A stretch of DNA of 64,000 bases, from the NCBI RefSeq assembly GCF_900091445.1, contig NZ_LT607733.1, positions 3,928,501 to 3,992,500 on the forward strand. The letters are read 5' to 3'. Under the pieces are notes generated by a model, which saw only the letters and a program-made list of their open reading frames with translations, was not told the origin of the DNA and ran no database searches. Positions 16,191 to 24,878 of this stretch are shown piece after piece (the first letter of the stretch is position 1; every line of letters begins with the position of its first letter). Source of the stretch: Micromonospora echinofusca (GTDB lineage: Bacteria > Actinomycetota > Actinomycetes > Mycobacteriales > Micromonosporaceae). A program made the translations under genes and the position numbers.

Positions 16191-16509
16191 GTTCGGCCGC
16201 TTCGGAGATCGCCGCCGCCTCGGCGGCGGTCGCCGCCAGCGGCTTTTCGCAGACCACGCCGAGCCCAGCCGCGATGGCCGACAGGGCGATCGGCAGGTGG
16301 GTGCCGGTCGGCGTGCAGATGTCCACCAGCCCGGCGCCGTCGAGCGCTTCGTCCAGTGAACCGGCGGCCCGTGCACCGAACTCCCCGGCCAGCGCGTCCG
16401 CCCGGCCGTCGTGGGCGTACACCCGCACCCCCGCACCCACGCGCACCCACGCGTCTAGGTGGATGCGGGCGATCGGCCCGGCTCCGATCAGCGCGACCTC
16501 GACCCTCAT
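16184..16509 (-). pseudogene. Gfo/Idh/MocA oxidoreductase, N-terminal fragment
   Basis: From the ATG at 16509, about 108 residues match the Rossmann N-terminus of this family: VALIGAGPIARIHLDAW, DICTPTGTHLPIA and the signature EKPLAA. Similarity stops at AAERAGG, where the frame runs into antisense MFS sequence. The catalytic and C-terminal domains are absent. It converges with the truncated MFS gene, both losing their 3' ends at one point, as expected of a single deletion. Confidence 0.8.
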
Positions 16510-16778
16510 CCCGCCATTCCACCCCGCCGGCCCACCCCGCGGCATCCCCCAGGGCGATAGCGTAGTCGGCCGACGGGCGCCCAGAGCTGGTGATGTGCGC
16601 AGTAAGTGGCCTTTGTGAAGGCGCCGGCTTCTTCACCAGCACCGGCATGACCCTCGAACTCGAACCACCGAGATAGCTCGCACCTTGGCCCTTCACCGGC
16701 CCGCGAGCTGGTCGACGGTCGCCCGGTTCGATAGGCTAGGTCTACTTTGGACGGACCCACCGAAAACAGGGAGGACCG

Positions 16779-17690
16779 TTGCGCCAACCGACGGTTCGGT
16801 ACCAGAACGAGGTCATGGACAGCGGACGGTGGGAGGGTTTCCCGTTCCGCGAAGGTGACATCGTGGTTTCGACTCCCGCGAAGTGCGGGACGACGTGGAC
16901 CCAGACGATCTGCGCCTTATTGATCTTTCAGACACCGGAGCTGCCGGCACGGCTGGACGACCTCACCTACTGGCTCGACATGTTGACTCGCAGCCGGGAC
17001 GACATCTTCGCGTTCTACGAGGCGCAGCGGCATCGCCGTTTCATCAAGACTCATACGCCCTTCGACGGGCTGCCCATCCATGATGGGGTGACCTACGTCG
17101 CGGTCGGTCGGGATCCCCGGGACGTCGCGATCTCCTGGGACGCCCATTTCCAGAACGTCGCCCAAGAGGCCTTCGACGCGCTGCTGGCGGCCGGCGGTAG
17201 CCCGACCCAGGAGCCCGCGGATACGGCTCCGGCGCCTGCACAGTCCGCGTACAACCGGTTCTGGGCCTGGCTGGAGGACACCAATGTGCAGGTGGGCCTG
17301 CCGTCGATGCTGCACCACCTGTCGGGGTTCTGGGCCGAGCGGGAGCGGCCCAACGTGCTGCTGCTGCACTACGACGATCTGAAGTCAGATCTTGAAGGTC
17401 AGATGAGGTTCCTCGCCGGGCGCCTTGGAATCGAGGTGCCGGAGTCGCGGTGGCCGGATCTGGTGCGGGCGGCGACATTCGACTCGATGCGCGGCCGGGC
17501 GGAGGCTCTGACCCCGGTCGCGGCGATGTGGCGCGATCCGAAGCGGTTCTTCAACCAGGGTGTCAGCGGCCAGTGGCGGGACCTGCTCGACGAAGATGAC
17601 CTGCGACGATACGAGGATCGGGTCGCGAAGCTGGCCGAGCCCGACCTCATCGACTGGTTGCACCGCGGCCCCATCGTTCCCGCCCGCTGA
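16779..17690 (+). CDS. PAPS-dependent sulfotransferase
   Basis: The protein has 303 residues. The 5'-phosphosulfate-binding loop is STPAKCGTTWTQTI (about residues 31-44) and the 3'-phosphate-binding segment is VAVGRDPRDVAISWDAH, both diagnostic of Sulfotransfer_1 enzymes that move sulfate from PAPS to a hydroxyl or amine. The start is a TTG at 16779 preceded by CAGGGAGG. It stands alone, with over 250 bp on each side, and could act on a metabolite of the nearby carrier-protein cluster, but nothing in the sequence proves that. Confidence 0.9.
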   Translation: MRQPTVRYQNEVMDSGRWEGFPFREGDIVVSTPAKCGTTWTQTICALLIFQTPELPARLDDLTYWLDMLTRSRDDIFAFYEAQRHRRFIKTHTPFDGLPIHDGVTYVAVGRDPRDVAISWDAHFQNVAQEAFDALLAAGGSPTQEPADTAPAPAQSAYNRFWAWLEDTNVQVGLPSMLHHLSGFWAERERPNVLLLHYDDLKSDLEGQMRFLAGRLGIEVPESRWPDLVRAATFDSMRGRAEALTPVAAMWRDPKRFFNQGVSGQWRDLLDEDDLRRYEDRVAKLAEPDLIDWLHRGPIVPAR

Positions 17691-18000
17691 CCCTACGCCG
17701 CCCTCCTCCTCGCTATCCCGCCTTAGCTTGATCTTTAACCTGTACGGCGTGGCCGGGGATTCGTGGTTTGCTGGGTGGCGGCCCTCTCCGGGTCGCAGCG
17801 GTCTTCACGCACTGCGACGATGCGGTTCCTGAACTCTCCCGCACAGGTGGCGGCGTCAGCGACTACGCATCCGATCCACCACCCGACGAACCCGCACGGC
17901 TCCTCGGCCGGCGCGCGCAGCCGCCCCGACAGCCGTCCCGCGACGCAGGCGCTGCGTCTGGACTGCGCCTGGCGCGGCGGCGTGCGGGCAGCATGCGTCC
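17691..18000. other. intergenic stretch, no gene supported
   Basis: About 310 bp between the sulfotransferase and the FemAB/GNAT-like gene. No frame here looks coding and no clear hairpin was seen. It presumably holds the promoter of the downstream gene. Confidence 0.5.
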
Positions 18001-18024
18001 GTGCGGCGACGTACCATCCCGCTC

Positions 18025-19026
18025 ATGCGCACACGGGGGCCAGCGAACTGGTCGATCGACATCGACGATCCCGTGGTCGGTGTCGGCGAGTTCGTGATGG
18101 CGGACGAGGCGGCGTACTGCGCGCTCGATCGCCGGTTGGGGTACGCCGAGTTGTCGCTGCGCCGCGAGACCGTGGCTGCCCGCCTGTCGGTGGTCGACAT
18201 CGCCGACGTCGGGTCGTTCACGCCGCAGTACCGCGATCAGCTCGGCATCGATGACTGTCGCGGGGCGGTGCGACTTGTCGGTGGCGGGCTGGGTCAGTTC
18301 CGCGCTGGAGTCTGGGCCTCGCCCGTGGCTGAGCCGGACCGGCAGGCGCTGATCACCGAACTGGTACGACAGGCCGTGGACGAAGCGCGTCGCGACGGTA
18401 CGGCTGCCGTGTCGCCGTTCGTCGGCGCGGCGGACCTGGCGGCCTTCACCTCGGCCGCCGAGGGCGTCCGCACCCGCGCGCAGGCGTCGTGGTGTTCCCT
18501 GCCGATCGGCGCGCCTGGCGACGTCGACGAGTTCATCGACGGCCAGGAACGGAAGTGTCGCCAGACCTGGCGGCGGGACCAGCGCGACGCGGAGCGGCTC
18601 GGCCTGACCCACGAGGTGGTGCCGCTCGTCGACGAACACCTCCGGGCGGCGGCTCCGCTGGTGGCCGAAGTGGCCCGGCGCAACGGACTGGACGAGCACG
18701 TACGGATCGCCCAGTGGCGGGTGAAGAACTATCTGAGGCGGCCCGGCCACCACTTTCTGATCCGGAGCTCGGCCGGCGGTCAGGCCCTGGCGTACACGGT
18801 GTGCCGCAGGTGGGGCGGCACCCTCGACGCCCACACCGTGGGGATCGACGGCCATACCCCGCACCGGCGGTCGGTCTACCACTTCGCGGCGTACCTGGCC
18901 CCGCTGGGTGTTGCGATCTCCGCGGGGCTCCGGCGCCTGGACCTGGGTCTTGCCCACGAACAACCCAAGCTGGTACGCGGTTGTCAGGCCGAACCCATGT
19001 GGTTCGTCGACTACCGGGTCAGCTAG
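18025..19026 (+). CDS. FemAB/GNAT-like acyl- or aminoacyl-transferase
   Basis: The protein has 333 residues from the ATG at 18025; an in-frame GTG at 18001 is an alternative. The C-terminal half has the FemAB/Acetyltransf_6 pattern: KCRQTWRRDQRDAERLGLTHEVV, RPGHHFLIRSSAGGQALAYTVCRRWGG, and HFAAYLAPLGVAISAGLRRLDLGLAHEQPKLVRG. Members transfer amino acids or acyl groups to amines. Its stop overlaps that of the convergent adenylation gene through a shared CTAG. In this setting it may accept an aminoacyl group from the carrier protein, but that is inference. Confidence 0.65.
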   Translation: MRTRGPANWSIDIDDPVVGVGEFVMADEAAYCALDRRLGYAELSLRRETVAARLSVVDIADVGSFTPQYRDQLGIDDCRGAVRLVGGGLGQFRAGVWASPVAEPDRQALITELVRQAVDEARRDGTAAVSPFVGAADLAAFTSAAEGVRTRAQASWCSLPIGAPGDVDEFIDGQERKCRQTWRRDQRDAERLGLTHEVVPLVDEHLRAAAPLVAEVARRNGLDEHVRIAQWRVKNYLRRPGHHFLIRSSAGGQALAYTVCRRWGGTLDAHTVGIDGHTPHRRSVYHFAAYLAPLGVAISAGLRRLDLGLAHEQPKLVRGCQAEPMWFVDYRVS

Positions 19027-20492
19027 CCACGTCGCCCGCCGCTGGCCTGGGCAGCGTCGTCGCGGAGCCGCCGTGCCACCGTGACCCGGTCGAGCTTCCC
19101 CGAGACCGTCCGTGGAAGCTCCTCTCCCAGCAGCACATACCGGCTCGGCCGGTACATCGGTGGCAGCTCGTCAACGATCCGGCGCCGGACATCGTCCGGG
19201 TCATGGTTGTCACCAGCCAGTACGGCCACCAGATTGACCGTGCCGGTCCCGTCTGGCACGGCGACCGCCGCGACCTGGTGGGATCCGGTCACCCGCCGCA
19301 GCGCCGCCTCGACGTCACCTAGTTCGATCCGCACGCCGCGCACCTTGACCTGTGAGTCACGGCGACCGAGGAACTCCAGCCCGTCAGGGCCTTCCTCGAC
19401 CATGTCACCGGTCCGGTACATGCGGACCCCGTCGCGTACCACGAACGCCGCGTCGGTGGCGTTGCGGTTCCCCACGTAACCCTCCGCGAGGAGCCCTCCG
19501 AGCAGCAGTTCGCCGTCGCCGTTCCCGTCGCGCTCGATCCGGTAGGTGGACGGAGCGATGGGGTGCCCGATCGGCGCCAGCCCGTCGCCGAGCGCCTGGG
19601 TGTACCGCCACGTCGTCGCATAGATCGCTGCCTCAGTCGGCCCGTAGTGGTTCCAGACCGCTCCCGCGGTGGCAGCCAGTTCGTTGGCCAGTCGGCCCGG
19701 CAGCGCCTCGCCGGCGCTCCACACCGAGGTTTCCGCCGATGGCGACCACCCCAGCGAGGTCATCACGCCGAACATCGTGGGCGTCGCCTGAACGACGGTC
19801 GGTGGCTGCGTGGCGAGCCACCGCACCAGGGCGCCCACATTGGTGCGGGCCGTCCGCCGTGGAAACCGCGCCTCACCACCGGCGACCAGGGGCACCAACG
19901 TCTCGACCCAGCTGATGTCGAAGCTGGGAGAGGTCAGGCTCGGCATCGCGTCCCGCTCGGTGAACCCGAGGTGCTCGGCGAAGGTAGCGATCCGGGCGCA
20001 GAGGTTGTCGAGGCGGACGTGCACGCCCTTCGGTACGCCCGTGCTGCCGGAGGTGAACATCACGTAGCCGGGTCGGTCACCGAGATCCGGCCGCTCGGCG
20101 CCGACCACCCGGCTGGGGCGGTAGGCTTCGGCGGTCGTCCGGTCGCCGTCGACCGTGACGACGGCGGTGGCTCCGGACGTCTGGAGCATCTGTTCGCGTC
20201 GCTGCTGCGGGGTAGCCGGGTCGATCGGGGCCACGATGGCGCCGCGGCCCCACGCCGCCAGGCTCACCACCAGGTTCGCGAACGGGTCGGCGGTCTCCAC
20301 GGCGATTACCGTGCCGGGGGCGTCCGAGGTCGCCGCGGCCAGCCGGTCACCGACGCGGGACAGCAGGGATCGCAACTCGCCGGAGGTGAGGAGGCCCTCC
20401 GGTTCGAGCGTGATCCGGGGGCCGTCGTGGTCGCCGAACACCTCCGTCCACGAACCGGTGGTGACCTTGGACAGCCAGTGCTGCCCTGTCAT
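19023..20492 (-). CDS. stand-alone amino-acid adenylation enzyme (NRPS A-domain-like)
   Basis: The protein has 489 residues and carries the adenylation core motifs in order: YVMFTSGSTGVPKGV (A3), SFDISWVETL (A4, with the Asp that binds an amino group), NHYGPTEAAIYATTW (A5), YRTGDMV (A7), GRRDSQVKVRGVRIELGD (A8) and PRTVSGKLDR (A10 with catalytic Lys). No condensation, carrier or thioesterase domain is fused. Its start overlaps the stop of the carrier-protein gene (ATGA), so the two are coupled partners: the enzyme should activate an amino acid and load the carrier. Confidence 0.9.
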   Translation of the reverse strand: MTGQHWLSKVTTGSWTEVFGDHDGPRITLEPEGLLTSGELRSLLSRVGDRLAAATSDAPGTVIAVETADPFANLVVSLAAWGRGAIVAPIDPATPQQRREQMLQTSGATAVVTVDGDRTTAEAYRPSRVVGAERPDLGDRPGYVMFTSGSTGVPKGVHVRLDNLCARIATFAEHLGFTERDAMPSLTSPSFDISWVETLVPLVAGGEARFPRRTARTNVGALVRWLATQPPTVVQATPTMFGVMTSLGWSPSAETSVWSAGEALPGRLANELAATAGAVWNHYGPTEAAIYATTWRYTQALGDGLAPIGHPIAPSTYRIERDGNGDGELLLGGLLAEGYVGNRNATDAAFVVRDGVRMYRTGDMVEEGPDGLEFLGRRDSQVKVRGVRIELGDVEAALRRVTGSHQVAAVAVPDGTGTVNLVAVLAGDNHDPDDVRRRIVDELPPMYRPSRYVLLGEELPRTVSGKLDRVTVARRLRDDAAQASGGRRG

Positions 20493-20719
20493 GCCGCTGG
20501 AACGATCTTGCCGGCCATCTCGGCGAAGTTTCCGCTCTCGAACACGACCTCCATGTCGAGGATGAGCCCGTGGTCGGCCTCGAGGGCGGAGACCAGCCGC
20601 ACTGCGTCGACCGACGTCGCGCCCAGCGCGAAGAGATCGTCCTCCGGGGTCAGTGACCCGATGTCGAACACGGAGCGTGCTGTGGTCAGCAGAGCATTGA
20701 GAACTTCTTCGTCGTCCAT
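20489..20719 (-). CDS. peptidyl/acyl carrier protein
   Basis: The protein has 76 residues and fits a stand-alone carrier: FALGATSVDAVRLVSALEADHG contains the Ser that would take the phosphopantetheine arm (motif LGxTS). The acidic helix VFDIGSLTPEDDLF precedes it. It is the first gene of a two-gene unit with the adenylation enzyme and has a good site (GGGAGG). The divergent hydrolase gene starts 150 bp away. Confidence 0.88.
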   Translation of the reverse strand: MDDEEVLNALLTTARSVFDIGSLTPEDDLFALGATSVDAVRLVSALEADHGLILDMEVVFESGNFAEMAGKIVPAA

Positions 20720-20800
20720 GGGTCTTGCCTCCCGTCGCGGCGAATGGGTGCCCAGATGTTAGCCATCAGGCCGGACCCGCGAAAGCGCCTGGAAGCTATG

Positions 20801-20811
20801 ATGACCGTCAT
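20801..20811. promoter_or_regulatory. possible operator in the divergent promoter of the carrier-protein cluster
   Basis: ATGACCGTCAT, a dyad with 5-bp arms, lies between the divergent carrier-protein (20719) and hydrolase (20870) starts. A short dyad can occur by chance, and no regulator gene is adjacent. Confidence 0.3.
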
Positions 20812-20869
20812 TCATTCACGTGATTGACGCCTATGTCCAGACCAGTAAATCGGGCAACGGAGGGAAACC

Positions 20870-21745
20870 TTGCAGACACAATCCGCACCCGTAACTACTC
20901 TGCGCGACGGTCGGCACGGCGTCGTCGTGGCCGTCGACTTCGGGGGCGTACGCGAGGAGGCGGGCTTCCCGGACCTGCTGCCGTTCCTGACGATCGAGCA
21001 CACCGTGCTGGTGCCGCAGACGACCGTCGAGATCGACGCCGACTGGGAAGGCATGCGGCAGCACCAGCTCAGGTCCTGGCTGGACAGCATCCGGTCGTAC
21101 GGCCAGCGGGTCTCCGCCGTGCTGGGTTACTGCGCCGGCTCCGCGATGGCCACGCGGCTGGCCATCGAGCTGGCCGACGCCGCCGGTGGCCCGGCGTTGG
21201 TCCTCCTGGATCCGTCCTGGCCGACCCGGGAGGTCCTCCTCGAAGCCCACGAGGTCGCCGTCGAGCGGCTGCTGGACTCGGTCCGGGACCCGGCCGTCCG
21301 TCAGTCGCTGCGTGCCCCGGTGCCGGACGAAGCCGACCCGACCCGGCTCGCGCGAGCGCTCGTCACGCACTACTCCGAGACCGCCTGGCGGGTCGCGGCC
21401 CAGCTCGGCCTGACTGAGACGCCGGTCCGGAAGCTCATCACCCGGATCGAACAGCACCTGAGCTATCTCCTGGTAGCGGCGGGTGAAGCTGCGGACGTCG
21501 CGACCCGCGACCTTCTCCCGCCGGCCGGATCGGTGCTGACGATCCTGTCCGTGGCCACGCCCGGCGAGGTGGCGTGGATGCCCGGCACCACGGTACGCAC
21601 CGAGCTTCCCCGGCCCCGCCTGCTCGCCGACCCGGCCGTGGCCAGCCGGGTCGAGGAGTTCATCAGACGGCACGACGCCGACAGCTCCGGAGCGGGCACC
21701 TCGGCCACGCCCGACGGTCCGGCGGCAGTCGTCCGGTCGACGTGA
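20870..21745 (+). CDS. alpha/beta-hydrolase, thioesterase-like with Cys nucleophile
   Basis: The protein has 291 residues. The nucleophile elbow reads LGYCAGSAMATRLA, so the usual GxSxG is GYCAG with a Cys. LVLLDPSW follows, as in type II thioesterases, with an acidic candidate thereafter. Cys at this position favours acyl transfer over hydrolysis in some thioesterase-like enzymes. It starts at a TTG (20870) preceded by GGAGGG and is divergent from the carrier-protein/adenylation pair, suggesting it unloads or transfers the carrier-bound product. Confidence 0.65.
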   Translation: MQTQSAPVTTLRDGRHGVVVAVDFGGVREEAGFPDLLPFLTIEHTVLVPQTTVEIDADWEGMRQHQLRSWLDSIRSYGQRVSAVLGYCAGSAMATRLAIELADAAGGPALVLLDPSWPTREVLLEAHEVAVERLLDSVRDPAVRQSLRAPVPDEADPTRLARALVTHYSETAWRVAAQLGLTETPVRKLITRIEQHLSYLLVAAGEAADVATRDLLPPAGSVLTILSVATPGEVAWMPGTTVRTELPRPRLLADPAVASRVEEFIRRHDADSSGAGTSATPDGPAAVVRST

Positions 21746-21848
21746 CTGCTGTCGGTCGGACACCCACAGGGGCGATCCAGCGCGAGCTGTGTTCGGTGAG
21801 GTAGGCGACGTGCTCGCAGGCCATGGAGATAGATCGCGGGTTGGAAAC

Positions 21849-22433
21849 TCACGCCGTACGCGACAGGCCGATCGGGTGAGGGCCGCAGTATGGCTGAGCT
21901 ACTCGCCGGCGGCGAGTCGGCCGGGCGAGCACGTCGGCGACTTCCCGGGTCTCCTCGTGCCGGGGGCCATAGACGACGCATAGGTCGTCGTGCAGCGACT
22001 GTAGCTCCCCGGCCGCCTCCACGGTCTTGCCTTCGGAGAGCAGCAGCATGCCGATGTTGCGGCGCAGGTCGAGGGCGGGGGGGGAGGCGTCGCCGGAGGC
22101 GGCGCGTACGTGGGTGAGCACCTGCCGGAACTGGCGCAGGGCGGTGGTGGCTTGACCGAGTTCGGCTCGGCAGTGGGCTGCCTGCCGGAGGCATTCCAAC
22201 GCGTCTTCGCTGGTGGGGCCGGCGGTGCGGGCGTACGCGGCGGCGAGGGCGTCGAACTCTGGCAGCGCGTGTCGGAAGTCCCCGCCGATGACGAGGATGG
22301 CGGCTCGTCGGGACCGCAGCGCCAGCACGCGTGGGCTTTCGGCGCCGAGTGCCGCGCTGGCGGGGCTGATCACCTGCTCAAGCACCTCCGCCGCCTGGGC
22401 GAAGCGTTCGTCGTCCCGGACTCCGGAGCTCAC
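21849..22433 (-). pseudogene. TPR-protein fragment
   Basis: About 175 residues form tetratricopeptide-like helical pairs (FAQAAEVLEQVISPASAALGAESPRVLALRSRRA; ALECLRQAAHCRAELGQATTALRQFRQVL). The segment resembles the C-terminal TPR region of actinobacterial Ser/Thr kinases and regulators. The first residues look internal, no kinase domain lies upstream (a TGA precedes by three codons), and the last 20 residues look unrelated. It is best read as the remnant of a larger gene; a free TPR protein is the alternative. Confidence 0.5.
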
Positions 22434-23054
22434 TGAAGGTGATCATGGTGAGGCCTCGCTGGCAGGAGGACCTTCCTCAGCAGCACCACGACGAGGGTTG
22501 ACGGCGCCCGACTACCGCTTCGACTCGAACTGAGATCGACATCGTGATGCTGGCCGATCGCGGGTGAGAGGGCGGCTACTGCGAATGCGCTCTCAGACGC
22601 TCGACCTCGACGGCCTACCGCCACATGGTTACTACCTGGTCGCTGATGTGCAACGCATCTGTTGAGCTGGCCGGCGACGAGGCCAGCGGCGCATGCCGGA
22701 TCTTCTGCCACCTACTCGCGGCGCATGCCAGGATAGGGCTGCTGGCCGCCTGTCATGGAGAGGGCAATGAGCCTTCAGATCCGGTAACGGTCCACCCAGG
22801 TGCGCAGGCCGGTCCGGGAACCCGTCGTTGAACGGGTGACCCGGGCCGGTGCAGCGCAGTAGAGGCCGATAGCCGAGGTGACGCGCAGTACCTCAGATAT
22901 CTCGGGAGCTCAGGCCACGGAGTGAAGTGCCGTCACATCGGATCCCGTCAGTGCGCCCTGCCAATCTCGTAGAAGCTGTCCGGCGAGCAGCAGGCGCCAG
23001 CCGAGGATCAGTGTGGGATATCGTGCGCCAGCGACCGGACGAAGGAAGTGGCGC
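22434..23054. other. intergenic stretch, no gene supported
   Basis: About 620 bp with only short frames of non-coding character and somewhat lower GC near 22540-22760. No RNA gene or mobile-element end was recognised. It may be decayed sequence next to the TPR fragment. Confidence 0.4.
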
Positions 23055-23708
23055 ATGACGAGAACGAAGCTCATCGACCCGCGGCGCAGAGTGCTTGTCG
23101 CGGTCGCGGTCGCGGTCGCGGCTGCGGCGGGGCTGCTTGCAACGACCGCGTGCTCACGCCTCGCCGATACCGTCCCCACGACCAGCGGAAACCCGTCGCA
23201 CTCCCCCGTTGCGATGCGACTCGACAAGCCGAAGAAGCTGTTGGGCAGCTGGAACGAGTCGGTCGACCGACGGCTGCGCAAGCCAGCCATCAAAGATACC
23301 GATGGCTTCAGAAAGTTACTGAAAGGTGAGCCGACCAGCGCCGTTGGCACCGCCTACACGCCGGTGGAGGAGCAGTACTCGCGAGAGCTCGGAGTGCACC
23401 GCCCTGGCGACAACCGCGTCATCCTGGTCAATGGAGTGTCCGGCACTGTCACCGCTCCAAACGCAACACTGAGCCACGTGTTCGCCGCCCGGCCAGCCAT
23501 CACCGACGTAGTACCAGTCCCCCCGGGTCCGCTCGGCGGCGTGGCGGGCTGCGGCAGCAGCCAAAGCAAGGACGGCCTCACCAAATTCTGCACATGGGTC
23601 GACGACCACACCATCGGCATGGTCACCTTCATAGGCTTCCCTCAGTCCCACGACCAGCACGATTTATTCCGGCAGATTCGGGCAGAGTTCGAACACCGGG
23701 CACCCTGA
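23055..23708 (+). CDS. putative lipoprotein/secreted protein of unknown function
   Basis: The protein has 217 residues from the ATG at 23055, with GAAGGAA upstream. Basic start, hydrophobic run VLVAVAVAVAAAAGLLATTAC then Ser: a signal peptide with a weak lipobox (TTAC) and Cys33 as possible lipidation site. The mature part has two further cysteines (GCGSSQ and FCTWVDD) that may pair, and ends after a hydrophobic strand GMVTFIGFP. It resembles many actinobacterial small exported proteins, but no family was recognised. Confidence 0.65.
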   Translation: MTRTKLIDPRRRVLVAVAVAVAAAAGLLATTACSRLADTVPTTSGNPSHSPVAMRLDKPKKLLGSWNESVDRRLRKPAIKDTDGFRKLLKGEPTSAVGTAYTPVEEQYSRELGVHRPGDNRVILVNGVSGTVTAPNATLSHVFAARPAITDVVPVPPGPLGGVAGCGSSQSKDGLTKFCTWVDDHTIGMVTFIGFPQSHDQHDLFRQIRAEFEHRAP

Positions 23709-23989
23709 CCCGTGGCACCGGCGGGTTCTCGACCATCACCCGCCCATCCGGCCGCAGGCGCGACGGTCAAACCTCAACAAGCGCCGGCCGCACCCATCCC
23801 GTCAAACAACGCGTCGACGACAGCCGAGCAGCTCGTCCGGGACTGTGAAGATTGAGAAGGCAACCAAACGCCCACGGCAGGAATCACCAGGCTCGAAGGC
23901 CCCTCACCCGTGGAAGAACCAGGACCAGAGCCAGCCGGCGGTCCTACCGCGCACCGAGGGCTCGTCGACCCGCCCGCCGTAGCGACTGC
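23709..23989. other. intergenic stretch left of the tRNA-Pro islets
   Basis: No coding frame or RNA gene was seen. It forms the left border of the repeat-bounded region that begins near 23990. Confidence 0.4.
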
Positions 23990-24192
23990 TGGCAACATCT
24001 ATAGCGCTTGACGCGGGATCTAGAGACCGCAATGCCGCTTCGTCCAGGATGCAGACGAAGTGGCAGGTCAGAGCGTTCCATAATCAGCGGACCGGCAGCC
24101 AGTGATCATCGCCGTTACCGGAGAAGATCTTCATCTCCCCAGGTCAACCGGTCGGGACGGCCGGATTCGAACCGACGACCCCTTGACCCCCA
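23990..24192. repeat. direct repeat A, left copy, ending in a tRNA-Pro 3'-half (att scar)
   Basis: This stretch matches 29133-29380 at high identity except for an insertion of a few tens of bp in the right copy. Its last 42 bp (24151-24192) equal the 3' half of the tRNA-Pro gene at 32135, from the discriminator to the anticodon loop, and lack the 5' half. It is therefore an attachment-site scar, not a tRNA gene. The repeat and the intact tRNA frame the islets. Confidence 0.85.
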
Positions 24193-24521
24193 TTTGGCAA
24201 CGATTCTGTCACGCCATGCCCCAGCAGGTTCATACGTCCTCAAAATCAGACAAGAACGGCACCTCGCAATGCTGTCCCGTGTCGTGCTTTGCCGCCAGAT
24301 CCGTCCGTTGCGTTACCAGGCTCGTTACTGCGAATCGTCAAGGGCTTCCTCTGCGGGGCAGTCCGCTGGGCCCGGCGTACGTGCGATCGCCCGCGGCCGA
24401 TCATCGACATCAGGATCGAGAGGATCCGACACAGCACCGCGAACCCTTCACCGTTACACCGTCGACTACGGTGGACCGTGGACGTCGTCGTCAGGAAGCA
24501 GCCGAAGGAGGCTGGTCGATC
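24193..24521. other. non-coding start of islet A
   Basis: About 330 bp after the att scar with no supported gene. It probably carries the promoter of the pair at 24522. Confidence 0.4.
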
Positions 24522-24878
24522 ATGGGTGGTGCAGACACCGGCGGAGCGCCGGCGGGTTCCCGCTACGCCGACCAGCGGCCCTACGTCGTCGCCGACCGGC
24601 TCGACGCTCTGCGGGGGCCGACCAACGGCGTGGTGAGCCTAGATCGCCGGCTCGACTGGTCCGGGCGGGCGCGCTACGACCTGGACAACCCGCGGCGCCT
24701 GGCCAGCATGTACGAAACCGTGCTGCGCGAAGCCACGGCCCCCAACGATCTCACCCGATGGCTGGACGGCGCGACCCTGCAACGCCTGTGGCCGGCCCTC
24801 GTGGTGCCACCGCAGGTTCGCCGTCTCTGGGAAGCACGATTCCCCGAGCTGGCCAACGCGCGCCGACACGCCGCATAG
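24522..24878 (+). CDS. hypothetical protein, possible antitoxin partner
   Basis: The protein has 118 residues and a strong site (GAAGGAGG). Features: LDWSGRARYDLDNPRRLASMYETVLREA and WLDGATLQRLWPALVVPPQVRRLWEARFPEL. The second block resembles a small protein often paired with AbiEii-like nucleotidyltransferases in actinobacteria. No helix-turn-helix is obvious. Its TAG overlaps by one base the GTG of the next gene, a spacing typical of toxin-antitoxin pairs. The antitoxin role is inference. Confidence 0.65.
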   Translation: MGGADTGGAPAGSRYADQRPYVVADRLDALRGPTNGVVSLDRRLDWSGRARYDLDNPRRLASMYETVLREATAPNDLTRWLDGATLQRLWPALVVPPQVRRLWEARFPELANARRHAA

